A DNA stretch of 64,000 nt from JANPPS01 sp965246835 (lineage in GTDB: Bacteria; Pseudomonadota; Alphaproteobacteria; Acetobacterales; Acetobacteraceae): positions 3,224,001-3,288,000 of the forward strand of contig CBDFFQ010000001.1 of NCBI GenBank assembly GCA_965246835.1, read 5' to 3'. The stretch's first letter is position 1; every line of letters starts with the position of its first letter. Below the pieces are notes generated by a model. The model made no database searches. It worked only from the letters and a program-made list of their open reading frames with translations, and was not told where the DNA came from. The position numbers and the translations under genes were made by a program. Shown one piece after another: positions 17,459 through 27,924 of this stretch.

Positions 17459-18523
17459 TCAACGCGGCGCCGGCGCGTTCAGCAGCTTCTTCGTCATCTC
17501 CCGCCGCAGATCCAGCGAGCTTCGCACACCAAGGTCGCTGCCGTGGGCCGCGAGCCAGGCTGCGGCTGTCGCCCGGCCGCGCTCCCTGAGCATCGCCAGG
17601 AACTCGGCCGAGACGTTGTTCTTCGACACGAAGCCCAGCCCGGCCAGGAACGCGTCGTCCCGGATCGCATGCGTGCGGATCGTGCGGTAGCGCCCGGCAT
17701 AGGGCGTGCCGGATTCCGCCAGCTCCGCCAGGAGGCGGTTCACGGCGGCGACCGCATCGAGTTCGAGCACGACGGAGGCGTTGAAGGTGATCTCGTTCAG
17801 CCGGGCCGCGATGGCGCCCGGGGTCCGCGGCGGCATGCCCGCGCGCTCGAACGCGTTGGCCAGCACCAGCAGCATGTCGTCGGCCTGGTCGAGCAATGGG
17901 GACAGCGCCGGGTTGCCGAGATAGCCGCCATCCCAGAACGGCTCGCCCCCGATCTCGGCGGCCTGGAACGCGCTCGGCAACGAGGCGGTGGCGCGCAGCG
18001 CGGCGAGCGAGAGGTCCGGCTGGCTGAAGATCACCCGGGCGTTGGTGGCGACGTTGGTGGCGGTCACGAACAGGCGCGGCCCGGCAGCGTCATTCAACGC
18101 CGCGAGCTCGTCCGCCGGAAACGCCTCCGTCAGCAGCGGGAGCAGCGCGTCGCGGTAGAACGGGTTGGTGTAGGGCGAGACCAGCAACTGCGCCGTCTCG
18201 AGCGCCAGGCCCAGCGGCGTGCCGTCCTGGTTGGCGCCGAACGGCCCGGCCTCCCCGAACAGCAGCGCGTTGCCCTGCATCAGCCCATGGCGGGAGACGG
18301 CGTGCCAGAAGGCATCGAGCTTGTGCCGGGCCGCGGCGGGGCCGCCCTGCACGAGGCCGCTGACCACGAGCGCGGCATTGAGCCCGCCGGCGCTGGTGCC
18401 GCTCAGCGCCGCGATCTCGAGCCGCCCGGCCTCCACCTCCTCGAGCAGGCGGTCCAGCACGCCCCAGGTGAACGCGCCATGCGAGCCGCCACCTTGCAGT
18501 GCCAACGAGATGAGGGGGGTCAA
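17459..18523 (-). CDS. Patatin-like phospholipase
   Basis: A 354-aa serine acyl-hydrolase of the bacterial patatin/RssA type. The oxyanion loop GGGSHGAF is at residues 11-18, the nucleophile Ser44 is in GTSAG, and the dyad Asp198 is in DGGYLGNP, all in expected order. The start is a TTG at 18523 whose last bases form the TGA of the DUF488 gene (TTGA overlap); a GGAG lies upstream. Longer versions would run into DUF488. No signal peptide is seen, so it should be cytoplasmic or membrane-associated. It probably hydrolyses phospholipids or other acyl esters. Confidence 0.9.
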   Translation of the reverse strand: MTPLISLALQGGGSHGAFTWGVLDRLLEEVEAGRLEIAALSGTSAGGLNAALVVSGLVQGGPAAARHKLDAFWHAVSRHGLMQGNALLFGEAGPFGANQDGTPLGLALETAQLLVSPYTNPFYRDALLPLLTEAFPADELAALNDAAGPRLFVTATNVATNARVIFSQPDLSLAALRATASLPSAFQAAEIGGEPFWDGGYLGNPALSPLLDQADDMLLVLANAFERAGMPPRTPGAIAARLNEITFNASVVLELDAVAAVNRLLAELAESGTPYAGRYRTIRTHAIRDDAFLAGLGFVSKNNVSAEFLAMLRERGRATAAAWLAAHGSDLGVRSSLDLRREMTKKLLNAPAPR

Positions 18524-19002
18524 GCCGGAAGCTCCGGAGTGAGGTGGTGGATGGCCTGGCCAGTCTCGGCCGCGACCATCTCGGCCACCAGCGTGCGGTG
18601 GCAGGTGCTGTGGTCGCGCTCGAAGCACAGCAGGCAGGCGCTCGTTTCGCGGGCGGCAACAACCGCGGCGTGGAGCGCGGCACGGGGCTCGAGGCCGGTC
18701 ATGTGGTCGGCGAAGATGCGGTGCATGGTGGCGACGTCTCCCCGGCGCACTGCGTCCCGCCCTGGCTTGGGCGTGCCGAGCGGGCGCAGATGCACATAGT
18801 CGATCCCCGCCGCGAGTAAACTTGACGCCAGAAGGTTCTTGGAAAAACCCGGTTTGCGGGAGGAAGGCAGGGCGCGAACGTCGATCAACCGCCGCACGCC
18901 TTTTACCAGCAGCGCGTCGCGAACGGCAGCGAAGGTGGTCGCCTCGTAGCCGATGGTGAGCAGTTCAGCTGCAGCCGCCACAGCCGCCTCCGCCGCCACC
19001 AT
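18520..19002 (-). CDS. DUF488 domain protein
   Basis: DUF488 family, recognised by the opening TIGYEATTFAAVRDAL, the RLIDVRALPSSRKPGFSK block and the C-terminal LLCFERDHSTCHRTLVAEMV with its conserved Cys and His. The function is not established. The start is uncertain: ATG 19002 adds an Ala-rich leader and overlaps the Gly-rich tail of the upstream gene by 38 nt. CTG at 18963, directly after that gene's stop, would give the family's usual start at the first beta strand (147 aa). It is coupled to the patatin gene through a TTGA overlap. Confidence 0.85.
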   Translation of the reverse strand: MVAAEAAVAAAAELLTIGYEATTFAAVRDALLVKGVRRLIDVRALPSSRKPGFSKNLLASSLLAAGIDYVHLRPLGTPKPGRDAVRRGDVATMHRIFADHMTGLEPRAALHAAVVAARETSACLLCFERDHSTCHRTLVAEMVAAETGQAIHHLTPELPA

Positions 19003-20380
19003 CGCCGCCCCCGCCGCTGCCGCTACCGCTACCTCCGTCATAGGAGCCGTCTGCGCCCGCTTGCCAAATGACGGCGCCATACGGCCCGGCCGCCGTGCCC
19101 GCCAGCACCGCCGGTCCGGTCAGGGCGAAGGCGAGCATCACCTCGTTCGCCAGCGGCGCGCGGACCGCCCGGTCATGCCGGCGGCGGTAGTCCCGCAGCG
19201 CCTGCCTCCCCGCGCGGGTCAGCCGGGGCCTCTTGCGGGCCAGGATCGTGGCCACGACCGCGAGCAGCATGAAAAATACCAGGAAGTCGACCGGCCGCCC
19301 GCGGGACAGGCCGGTCATGACCTTGGCCAAGCCCAGCAGCAGCAGCGGCGTCATGGCCCAGAGGCACCGTTCGCGGAGCCGCGCCTGCGCCGGGCCCGAC
19401 ATCAGGAGGCCGCGGCGGACCAGTCCGTCCTGCAGGGCGTCGAAGCGTTGCTTGGTGGCCGCGAGGAAATCGGGCCGGGTGAACGAACCCTCGATCACCG
19501 TACGGAACGGCTCCAGCTCGGGTGGCAGCGGCTTTGCGTCCGGCATGACCACGAAGCGGCGCGAGGCTGGCCCGTCCGGCTCGGCGCCGCCATGCATCAG
19601 CAGGCCCACGGCGATGGTATCGGCCGCATTCTGGGCACCGCCGCGCATGTAGGCGAGGTCGATGGCCGAGAGGTTGTCGGCGCTGGCGGGGTCCCCGGTA
19701 TCTTGCCCGCGAGCGCGCAGCAGCAGCGTGGCTGCGAGCGAGAGGGCGAACAATGCGGCGAACAGGGCCAGGAAGGGCGGGCCGGGCCAGTCCAGCGGAT
19801 TGAGCGGCAGCGCCCCTGCGGGCGTTGCGGTTGTGCCGGCGATGGCCACGAGGGCAGCAGCCCGCCACCGGGGCAGCGCGGGCCGCTTCAGCACGAACAC
19901 GCGATCGGCGTCGACGATGCGGTAGCGTGGGGCGCCGCGGAACCGGCGATGAGTCGCGGGCCAGTAGGCTTCCGGCGGCGGCCCAAACCGGCGTTCATAG
20001 AGCGCGAGGGTCTCGGCGTATTGCGTGCGGTATAGCCCCTGCGCCGCCGGGCCGCCCGGGGTGGGATCGTGGTGGAGGGGGCCGCCGAGCGCCGGGCACC
20101 ACCGATCCCAGTAATCGCGCGAGTAGGCGAGATGGGTGTGCCAGACCTCGTCCACCTCCTCGCTGGGAGTCATGGGGGTGGGGGAGACGCGGGTGAGGAA
20201 GCAGAAGCGGCGGTATTCGTGGACGGCGCCACGGGCAAAGGCGAGGGACCAGCCGCGGTCACGCGCGAGGCGGGCGGTGAAGTCCATCGAATGGCCGGGG
20301 GTCTCGAAGGGGTGCGCGGCAAGGCGCTGCCAGAGGGCGGTTTCGGTGTCAGTCCAGGGGGAGGGCTGAGTGAGGTTCAT
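18965..20380 (-). CDS. TIGR04222-type membrane protein with GRDP-like N-terminus
   Basis: A 471-aa protein. Residues 1-130 resemble glycine-rich-domain proteins (RVSPTPMTPSEEVDEVWHTHL, with conserved His). Hydrophobic segments follow near AALVAIAG, PFLALFAALFALSLAATLL, PLLLLGLAKVMTG and FLVFFMLLAVVATILA. The C-terminus is a low-complexity Gly/Ser tract closing with GGGGGGCGGCS. This order matches the TIGR04222 family, whose members end in a short Gly/Cys-rich tail of unknown purpose, possibly processed or exported. It heads the operon with DUF488 and patatin genes. The function is unknown. Confidence 0.75.
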   Translation of the reverse strand: MNLTQPSPWTDTETALWQRLAAHPFETPGHSMDFTARLARDRGWSLAFARGAVHEYRRFCFLTRVSPTPMTPSEEVDEVWHTHLAYSRDYWDRWCPALGGPLHHDPTPGGPAAQGLYRTQYAETLALYERRFGPPPEAYWPATHRRFRGAPRYRIVDADRVFVLKRPALPRWRAAALVAIAGTTATPAGALPLNPLDWPGPPFLALFAALFALSLAATLLLRARGQDTGDPASADNLSAIDLAYMRGGAQNAADTIAVGLLMHGGAEPDGPASRRFVVMPDAKPLPPELEPFRTVIEGSFTRPDFLAATKQRFDALQDGLVRRGLLMSGPAQARLRERCLWAMTPLLLLGLAKVMTGLSRGRPVDFLVFFMLLAVVATILARKRPRLTRAGRQALRDYRRRHDRAVRAPLANEVMLAFALTGPAVLAGTAAGPYGAVIWQAGADGSYDGGSGSGSGGGGDGGGGGGCGGCS

Positions 20381-20432
20381 ACGCCATTATACCACACTCG
20401 TTATTGAGGCAGCGGAGCGGTGGCAAAGCCCT

Positions 20433-20455
20433 CCCCTCTCCGCCCGGGAGAGGGG
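20433..20455 (-). terminator. Hairpin downstream of acs
   Basis: CCCCTCTCC / GGGAGAGGGG form a 9-bp stem with a 5-nt loop, 23 nt beyond the acs stop in its direction of transcription, with a short T-run (TTT) further on. The stem sequence is a shortened relative of the hairpin repeats at 14454-14568. Confidence 0.55.
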
Positions 20456-20477
20456 GTGGCCGTGTCTATGCGGCGAT

Positions 20478-22409
<1,932 letters not shown>

Positions 22410-22445
22410 GCGTTCCTCGGAGCGTTTTTGGCCTTGGTCCGAACG

Positions 22446-22787
22446 CTACAGCCCGGCGTCTGCCGGCACCAGCACCGCCCCGTCCTCGATCCGCACCGGA
22501 ACCGGTTCGAGGCGGTCCCCCACGCACGGGCCGCTCACGCACACGCCGTCGGCGATGCCGAACTGGGCGCCATGGGTGCTGCACACGATCTGGGTCCCAT
22601 CGGCGGTCAGGAACTGGTCCGGCGCCCAATCGAGCGCCACGCCGACATGCGGGCAGGCGTTGACGTAGACGAACACCTGGTCCCCGCGACGGATGGCAAA
22701 CAGACCGGTGAACCCGCCCGGCGCCGGGCCGAAGCCGCGGGCGGCGCCGTCCGTGAGGTCATCGAGGCGGCAGAGCGTGCGCATCAT
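22446..22787 (-). CDS. Rieske [2Fe-2S] ferredoxin-like protein
   Basis: A 113-aa single-domain Rieske protein with both cluster-binding halves, CPHVGVALD and CSTHGAQFG (C-x-H and C-x2-H), 16-17 residues apart. It lacks a membrane anchor, so it resembles soluble Rieske ferredoxins that pass electrons to oxygenases. The start ATG 22787 overlaps the EVE gene stop (ATGA). No oxygenase partner is adjacent. It is the third gene of a YciI-EVE-Rieske operon. Confidence 0.9.
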   Translation of the reverse strand: MMRTLCRLDDLTDGAARGFGPAPGGFTGLFAIRRGDQVFVYVNACPHVGVALDWAPDQFLTADGTQIVCSTHGAQFGIADGVCVSGPCVGDRLEPVPVRIEDGAVLVPADAGL

Positions 22788-23191
22788 GCCTGGGCGAGGC
22801 CGAGAACATAGGCCCATTCCTCCGGCGTGACCGGTCCCACGCTCAGCCGGGAATACTTGACCAGCGCCATCTCCGCCGAGGCCGGGTCGGCCTTGATCTC
22901 CGCCAGCGTCACGGGCCGCTTCAGCTTCTTGACCGCCTTCATGTCCACGCACACCCAGGGGCCGCTCTCGGCCGTGGGGTCCGGATAGGCTTCGCGAACC
23001 ACCTCGACGATGCCCACGATCTCCTTGCCGATGTTGGAATGGTAGAAGAACGCGCGGTCCTTCTTGCGCATCGCCTGCAGGTTCTGCTTTGCCGTGTGAT
23101 TGCGCACGCCGGTCCAGGGCTCCACCTTGTTCGCCACCTGCTGGTCCCAGCCGAACACATCCGGCTCCGACTTCACCAGCCAGTAGTTCAC
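22784..23191 (-). CDS. EVE domain protein
   Basis: A 135-aa stand-alone EVE-domain protein (PUA/YTH-like fold) starting MNYWLVKSEPDVFGW from a GTG that overlaps the YciI stop (GTGA). The family core WTGVRNHTAKQNLQAM, FYHSNIGKEIVGIVEVV, PVTLAEIK and YSRLSVGPVT is intact. EVE domains bind modified bases in nucleic acids. Related stand-alone proteins are common housekeeping genes in alphaproteobacteria, so a defence role is not implied here. Confidence 0.92.
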   Translation of the reverse strand: MNYWLVKSEPDVFGWDQQVANKVEPWTGVRNHTAKQNLQAMRKKDRAFFYHSNIGKEIVGIVEVVREAYPDPTAESGPWVCVDMKAVKKLKRPVTLAEIKADPASAEMALVKYSRLSVGPVTPEEWAYVLGLAQA

Positions 23192-23484
23192 GATGCCACC
23201 ATCTCGCCATCCTGGATCACTTTGCGGAAGCCGCGGATCACCACGCTCTCGAACAGCCCGGCCTTTGCATACGGATCGGCCTCCACGAATCCCTCCGCCG
23301 CCGCCCGATCCGCGACCTCCAGCAGCAGCAGCGTGCCGCAGGGCCGGCCGTCCAGGTCCAGCATCGGACCGCTTTGCACGATATGCTTGGCATACATCGT
23401 GAGATACGCGAGGTGCACCGGGCGGGAAGCGAGCCGAAGGTCGAGGCTCCCCGGGCGGTCCGTGCAGATGACGGCGAACAGCAT
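23188..23484 (-). CDS. YciI family protein
   Basis: A 98-aa ferredoxin-like-fold protein of the YciI family. It begins MLFAVICTDRPGSLDLRLA and includes the conserved RPVHLAYL His and the DPYAKAGLFESVVIRGF segment seen in YciI/YCII domains. Members are small hydrolases or dehydrochlorinase-like enzymes with a His-Asp pair, but most have no known substrate. It is the first gene of the operon with EVE and Rieske genes and is divergent from ccmC, with a 45-nt gap. Confidence 0.88.
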   Translation of the reverse strand: MLFAVICTDRPGSLDLRLASRPVHLAYLTMYAKHIVQSGPMLDLDGRPCGTLLLLEVADRAAAEGFVEADPYAKAGLFESVVIRGFRKVIQDGEMVAS

Positions 23485-23529
23485 GGACCCGGCCCCCCTC
23501 GTTGGTTGCGCCGCACACTAAGGCAAGCG

Positions 23530-24333
23530 ATGGTGCCTTCAAAGCGGGGGAAACGGTGCTATCTTGCTGACGTGGACGTGACCGCTCTCTCCGCGCGCCA
23601 GCCGCGCAGCCTGCACCGCTTCGCCAATCCGGGCCGCTTCCTGCGCCTGGCGGGGGCCGTGCAGCCATGGTTGACCAGTGCCGCCATCGTGCTCACGGCG
23701 GTGGGGCTGGGCTGGGGCTTGTTCTTCTCGCCGTCGGACTGGCAGCAGGGTGACGCGGTGCGGATGATCTACGTCCATGTGCCCTCGGCCTGGCTGGCGT
23801 CGGCCGGATATCTGTCGCTGGTGGTCGCTTCGCTGTCGTCGCTGATCTGGCGGCATCCGCTGGCGGATCTGGCGGCGGTGGAGATCGGGCCCGTGGGCGC
23901 CGGGTTCACGGCGCTGTGCCTCGCGACGGGCTCATTGTGGGGCAAGCCGATGTGGGGCGCCTGGTGGGTGTGGGATGCGCGGCTCACATCGGTGCTGGTG
24001 CTGTTTTTCCTCTATATCGGGCATGTCGCGCTGGTGCGCGCGTTCGACGATCCGGTGCGCGGCTATCGTGCGGGCGCCATCCTGGCGCTGATCGGCGCGG
24101 TGAACTTGCCGGTCATAAAATTCAGCGTCGATTGGTGGAACACGCTGCATCAGCCCAGCACGATCACGCTCACCAGCGCGCCTGGCATGCATGTGGGGAT
24201 GCTGTGGCCGCTGCTGATCTCCGCCGTCGGGTTCTCACTGGTGTTCGCCGCGATCGTCGTGGCCCGGCTGCGGGCGGCCGTCATGGAGCGGCGCATCCGT
24301 GGCCTGCTGATGAACCAGGCGGAGCGGGCATGA
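23530..24333 (+). CDS. ccmC: Haem exporter membrane subunit CcmC
   Basis: Presents haem to CcmE during system I cytochrome c maturation. Six hydrophobic segments and the periplasmic tryptophan-rich WWD-type loop (GKPMWGAWWVWDARLTS) are visible, with flanking His residues (YVHVPSAW and LHQPSTITL). The start is uncertain: ATG 23530 (267 aa) has AAGG upstream, while GTG 23572 or 23578 would give the more usual ~250 aa. It is first of a seven-gene chain with ATGA overlaps (ccmC-D-E-F, then G-H-I). The ABC subunits ccmA and ccmB are not nearby. Confidence 0.93.
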   Translation: MVPSKRGKRCYLADVDVTALSARQPRSLHRFANPGRFLRLAGAVQPWLTSAAIVLTAVGLGWGLFFSPSDWQQGDAVRMIYVHVPSAWLASAGYLSLVVASLSSLIWRHPLADLAAVEIGPVGAGFTALCLATGSLWGKPMWGAWWVWDARLTSVLVLFFLYIGHVALVRAFDDPVRGYRAGAILALIGAVNLPVIKFSVDWWNTLHQPSTITLTSAPGMHVGMLWPLLISAVGFSLVFAAIVVARLRAAVMERRIRGLLMNQAERA

Positions 24334-24467
24334 CGCATCTGCCCTACATCGTGGCGGTGTATGCGCTGGGGCTCGGCATCCCGGTGGCGTTCGGGCTTGG
24401 GGCGTGGCGCCGGCTTGGCTTGGCACGGCGGCGGCTCGCCGCACTCGATCCGCGAGGGCCGCGATGA
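24330..24467 (+). CDS. ccmD: Haem exporter small subunit CcmD
   Basis: A 45-aa protein with a single membrane helix (IVAVYALGLGIPVAFGLGAW) followed by an Arg-rich cytoplasmic tail (RRLGLARRRL). It lies between ccmC and ccmE with 4-nt overlaps on both sides, which fixes its identity. CcmD helps release haem-loaded CcmE from the CcmABC complex. Confidence 0.88.
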   Translation: MTHLPYIVAVYALGLGIPVAFGLGAWRRLGLARRRLAALDPRGPR

Positions 24468-24985
24468 CACGGAAGAAGCGGCGCATGGTGGTGGTGGCGG
24501 CCTGCGCGCTGGGCCTGGGCTCGGCGGCGGCGCTGGGGCTCGCGGCGTTCGGTGACAACATGGTGTTCTTCGTGGCGCCGTCCGACATCGCGGCGCACAT
24601 GGCGGGGCCCGGCGCCGCGGCCCCGGGGCGGACGTTGCGGCTGGGCGGCTTGGTGGAGGCTGGCAGCGTACAGCGCATCCAGGAGCATGGCACCCCGGTC
24701 GCACATTTCCGCATCACAGACGGCCGCGCCGCGATCGACGTGACCTATGCCGGCATCCTGCCGGACCTGTTCCGCGAGGGGCAGGGCGCGGTGACGCTCG
24801 GCACCTTGCTGCCCGACGGCTCCTTCCGGGCGCAGGAGGTGCTGGCCAAGCATGACGAAACATATATGCCGAAAGACGTGGCGGAGGCGCTGAAGCGCAA
24901 CGGCCAGTGGCGTCCGGAGGATGGTCCGCCACCGCCGGCCGCGACATGGAACACGCTGGCGACGCCGGCCAAGGCAGGATCATGA
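24464..24985 (+). CDS. ccmE: Cytochrome c maturation haem chaperone CcmE
   Basis: A 173-aa periplasmic haem chaperone anchored by an N-terminal helix (RRMVVVAACALGLGSAAALG). The covalent haem-binding His130 lies in AKHDETYMP, with the conserved Tyr four residues later. The beta-barrel core (LRLGGLVEAGSVQ, FRITDG, VTYAGILPDLFREGQG) is complete. It starts at ATG 24464 within the ccmD stop. It receives haem from CcmC and delivers it to CcmF. Confidence 0.95.
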   Translation: MTRKKRRMVVVAACALGLGSAAALGLAAFGDNMVFFVAPSDIAAHMAGPGAAAPGRTLRLGGLVEAGSVQRIQEHGTPVAHFRITDGRAAIDVTYAGILPDLFREGQGAVTLGTLLPDGSFRAQEVLAKHDETYMPKDVAEALKRNGQWRPEDGPPPPAATWNTLATPAKAGS

Positions 24986-26949
24986 TTCCAGAACTCGGCC
25001 ACTTCGCGCTGGCGCTCGCCTGTGCTTTGGCGCTCGCGCAAACGATCATTCCGCTCTGGGGTGCCTATCGAAATGACAGCCGGCTGATGGCGGCGGCACC
25101 GGCCTTGGCGTTGGGGCAGCTGCTTGCGCTGGGCACGGCTGCGGGGGCGCTGGTGGCGGCCAGTGTGGGTGACGATTTCACTGTGCTGAACGTGGCGGAG
25201 AACAGCCACACGCTGAAGCCGTTGCTGTATAAGATCACGGGTTCGTGGGGCAATCACGAGGGGTCGATCCTGCTCTGGGGATTGATCCTGGCGCTATGTG
25301 GCGGGGCCGTCGCGGCGTTCGGGCGCAATCTGCCATCGGCGTTGCGGGCCCGGGTGATCGGGGTGCTCGGCGGCAGCTCGGTGGGGTTCCTGCTGTTCGC
25401 GCTACTGGCGTCCAACCCATTCAACCGCATCTGGCCGCCGCCGCTGGATGGCCGGGACATGAACCCGTTGCTGCAGGACCCCGGCCTCGCGTTCCATCCG
25501 CCCATCCTCTACGCCGGGTATGTGGGCTTCGCGGTGCCGTTCGCCTTCGCGGTGGCGGCGCTGTTGGAGGGGCGGATCGACGCGTCCTGGGGCCGCTGGG
25601 TCCGCCCATGGACGCTCGCGAGCTGGTGCCTGCTGACCTCCGGGATCGCGCTCGGCTCCTGGTGGGCGTATTACGAGTTGGGCTGGGGCGGGTTCTGGTT
25701 CTGGGACCCCGTGGAGAATGCCTCGCTGCTGCCGTGGCTCACGGGCACCGCGCTGCTGCATTCCGCGATCGTGGTGGAGAAGCGGGAGGCGCTCAAGATC
25801 TGGACGGTGCTGCTGGCGATCGGGACGTTCTCCCTGTCGTTGTCGGGCACGTTCCTGGTGCGGTCGGGCATCCTCAATTCCGTGCATTCGTTCGCCAATG
25901 ACCCGACGCGCGGCGTGTTCATCCTGGCGTTGCTGGGCATCGTGATCGGGGGCTCGCTGCTGCTGTTCGCGTTCCGGGCGCCGGTGCTGGCGCCGGGGGG
26001 GCTGTTCGCGCCGGTGTCGCGGGAAGGGGCGCTGGTGCTCAACAATATCTTGCTCTGTTCGATCGCGGCGGTGGTGATCACGGGCACGCTCTATCCGCTG
26101 GTCGCGGACCTCGTGTTCGGGTCGAAGATTTCCGTGGGGGCGCCGTTTTTCAACGCGACCGTGCTGCCACTGGCGGCGCCGATCTTCTTTGCCATGGTCG
26201 TGGCGCCGGGCATGGCTTGGAAGCGCGCGCAGATCGGCCCGGCACTGGTGCGGCTCTGGTGGGCGGCGATCGCGGCGCTGGCCGTGGGGCTCGTGACCTC
26301 GATGGGCGCCGCACACGGCTTGGCGGCGCTGGCATTCGCGGCGGCGGCGTGGCTGATCGTGGGCTCGCTGGCCGAGATCGTCGAGCGCATCAGGCTGTTC
26401 CGTATCCCGGTGCGGGATAGCTGGGCGCGGCTGCGTGGGCTGCGGCTCGCCACGTTCGGCACCACGCTGGGCCATGCCGGCATGGGCGTGCTGGTCGCGG
26501 GCGTCGCCGGCATGTCATTCGCAACACAGCGTGTGGTGCTGCTGCAGCCGGGCCAGTCCGCCGACAGCGCCGGCTATACCTGGACGCTGGAGAGCTTGCG
26601 GGACGAAACCGGCTCGAACTACGCGGAGCGGGTGGCCCGGCTCCGCGTGTCGCGCAATGGGACCGAGATCGCTCTGCTGGAACCGTCGCGCCGGTCCTTT
26701 CCGGTGCAGCGGATGACCACGACGGAGGCCGCGATCCACACCACAGGGTTCGCCGACATCTACGGCGTTTTGGGTGAGGAGCGGGATGGCGGCGCCGTCA
26801 TGCGGCTGCATTACAACCCGATGGCGCCGTGGATCTGGTTCGGCGCGCTGATCATGGCGGCGGGTGGGTTGCTGTCGTTGCTGGACCGCCGGGCGCGGGT
26901 GGGTGCGCCGGCGAAGGCGCGGGTGCGGCCGGGCGCCGCGGTGGCCTGA
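24982..26949 (+). CDS. ccmF: Cytochrome c haem lyase subunit CcmF
   Basis: A 655-aa polytopic membrane protein that attaches haem to apocytochrome c with CcmH and CcmI. The WWD-type motif GWGGFWFWDPVENASLLPWL and the conserved SWGNHEGS and FHPPILYAGYVG loops are present. There are about 15 hydrophobic segments and a late periplasmic domain. ATG 24982 overlaps the ccmE stop; longer in-frame starts lie inside ccmE and are rejected. Confidence 0.96.
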   Translation: MIPELGHFALALACALALAQTIIPLWGAYRNDSRLMAAAPALALGQLLALGTAAGALVAASVGDDFTVLNVAENSHTLKPLLYKITGSWGNHEGSILLWGLILALCGGAVAAFGRNLPSALRARVIGVLGGSSVGFLLFALLASNPFNRIWPPPLDGRDMNPLLQDPGLAFHPPILYAGYVGFAVPFAFAVAALLEGRIDASWGRWVRPWTLASWCLLTSGIALGSWWAYYELGWGGFWFWDPVENASLLPWLTGTALLHSAIVVEKREALKIWTVLLAIGTFSLSLSGTFLVRSGILNSVHSFANDPTRGVFILALLGIVIGGSLLLFAFRAPVLAPGGLFAPVSREGALVLNNILLCSIAAVVITGTLYPLVADLVFGSKISVGAPFFNATVLPLAAPIFFAMVVAPGMAWKRAQIGPALVRLWWAAIAALAVGLVTSMGAAHGLAALAFAAAAWLIVGSLAEIVERIRLFRIPVRDSWARLRGLRLATFGTTLGHAGMGVLVAGVAGMSFATQRVVLLQPGQSADSAGYTWTLESLRDETGSNYAERVARLRVSRNGTEIALLEPSRRSFPVQRMTTTEAAIHTTGFADIYGVLGEERDGGAVMRLHYNPMAPWIWFGALIMAAGGLLSLLDRRARVGAPAKARVRPGAAVA

Positions 26950-26950
26950 C

Positions 26951-27484
26951 ATGGATCGCCGCCGGGTCTTGTTGTTGGCGCCGTTCGGCGTGGCCGTTGT
27001 GGCCGGCGCCGGGTTCTTCTCCGTGCTGGGGCGCATGCGGTCCGGCAAGTTCGACCCGCATGACGTGCCGAGCCAGTTGATCGACAAGCCCTTGCCGGCC
27101 TTTTCCCTACCGGGGTTCGGCAGCACCGATGTGGCCTCGTTCGGCCGCCCGGTGCTGCTGAACTTCTTCGCCAGCTGGTGCGTGCCGTGCGTGATCGAGC
27201 ATCCCTCGTTGATGTCGCTCTCGCGGGAAGGCGTGTCGGTGTGGGGCATCGCCTATAAGGATACCGAGGCCGCGTCCCAGGCGTTCATCGCCAAGCACGG
27301 CAATCCCTATGGCCGTGTGGCGCGGGATGCGCCGGGCCAGGTGGCGATCGATTTCGGCGTCTATGGCGTGCCGGAGAGCTATCTGGTGGATCGGACGGGC
27401 GTGGTGCGCTGGCGCTACGCCGGGCCGATCACACCGGAGATCGTGGACGAGCAGCTGCACCCGATGCTACGGCGGCTCGCATGA
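26951..27484 (+). CDS. ccmG: Thiol:disulfide oxidoreductase CcmG/DsbE
   Basis: A 177-aa membrane-anchored periplasmic thioredoxin-fold protein that keeps apocytochrome c cysteines reduced. The redox motif is C77-VP-C80 in NFFASWCVPC, and the family segment GVYGVPESYLVDRTG holds the cis-proline. The N-terminal anchor is RRRVLLLAPFGVAVVAGAGFF. It starts 1 nt after ccmF and overlaps ccmH by 4 nt. Confidence 0.95.
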   Translation: MDRRRVLLLAPFGVAVVAGAGFFSVLGRMRSGKFDPHDVPSQLIDKPLPAFSLPGFGSTDVASFGRPVLLNFFASWCVPCVIEHPSLMSLSREGVSVWGIAYKDTEAASQAFIAKHGNPYGRVARDAPGQVAIDFGVYGVPESYLVDRTGVVRWRYAGPITPEIVDEQLHPMLRRLA

Positions 27485-27924
27485 TCATTCGCGTCATGGT
27501 GCTCGTCATGCTGTGTCTGCCAGCCTGGGCGGTGAGCGACCCTGCCGAGATGCTCCCTGACCCGGTGCAAGAGGCTCGTGCCGAGGCCCTGGGCCGCCAG
27601 CTCCGCTGCCTCGTGTGCCAGAACGAGAGTATTGAGGACAGCAACGCCGACCTCGCCCGCGATCTGCGCCGCCTGGTGCGCCAGCAGATTGCGGCCGGCG
27701 CCACGGATGAGGCCGCGACGTCGTGGCTGGTGGCGCGGTATGGCGACTTCGTGCGGTTGCGCCCGCCGGTGAACGGGCTGACGGCCGTGCTGTGGGGCTC
27801 CCCGGTGCTGGCGGTGCTGGCCGGGCTCGGCTTCGCGTTCTGGTCCCGCCGGCGCGCTCCGGCCGGGGCGGCCCCGCTGTCCGAGGCCGAGCGGGCGCAA
27901 CTGGCCGATCTCACGCGCCGATGA
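27481..27924 (+). CDS. ccmH: Cytochrome c maturation protein CcmH (CcmL-type)
   Basis: A 147-aa protein with a signal peptide (IRVMVLVMLCLPAWA), then the periplasmic three-helix domain with the redox pair C43-LV-C46 (LRCLVCQNESI) and the RYGDFVRLRPP block. A C-terminal membrane helix (VLAVLAGLGFAFW) and short basic tail follow. It corresponds to the short alphaproteobacterial form, with the TPR part encoded separately as ccmI. It overlaps both neighbours by 4 nt. Confidence 0.94.
   Translation: MIIRVMVLVMLCLPAWAVSDPAEMLPDPVQEARAEALGRQLRCLVCQNESIEDSNADLARDLRRLVRQQIAAGATDEAATSWLVARYGDFVRLRPPVNGLTAVLWGSPVLAVLAGLGFAFWSRRRAPAGAAPLSEAERAQLADLTRR

Noticed and set aside
22784..23191. EVE gene as part of a restriction or defence island
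   Set aside because: No nuclease, methylase or McrBC-like genes adjoin; the neighbours are YciI, Rieske and ccm genes.
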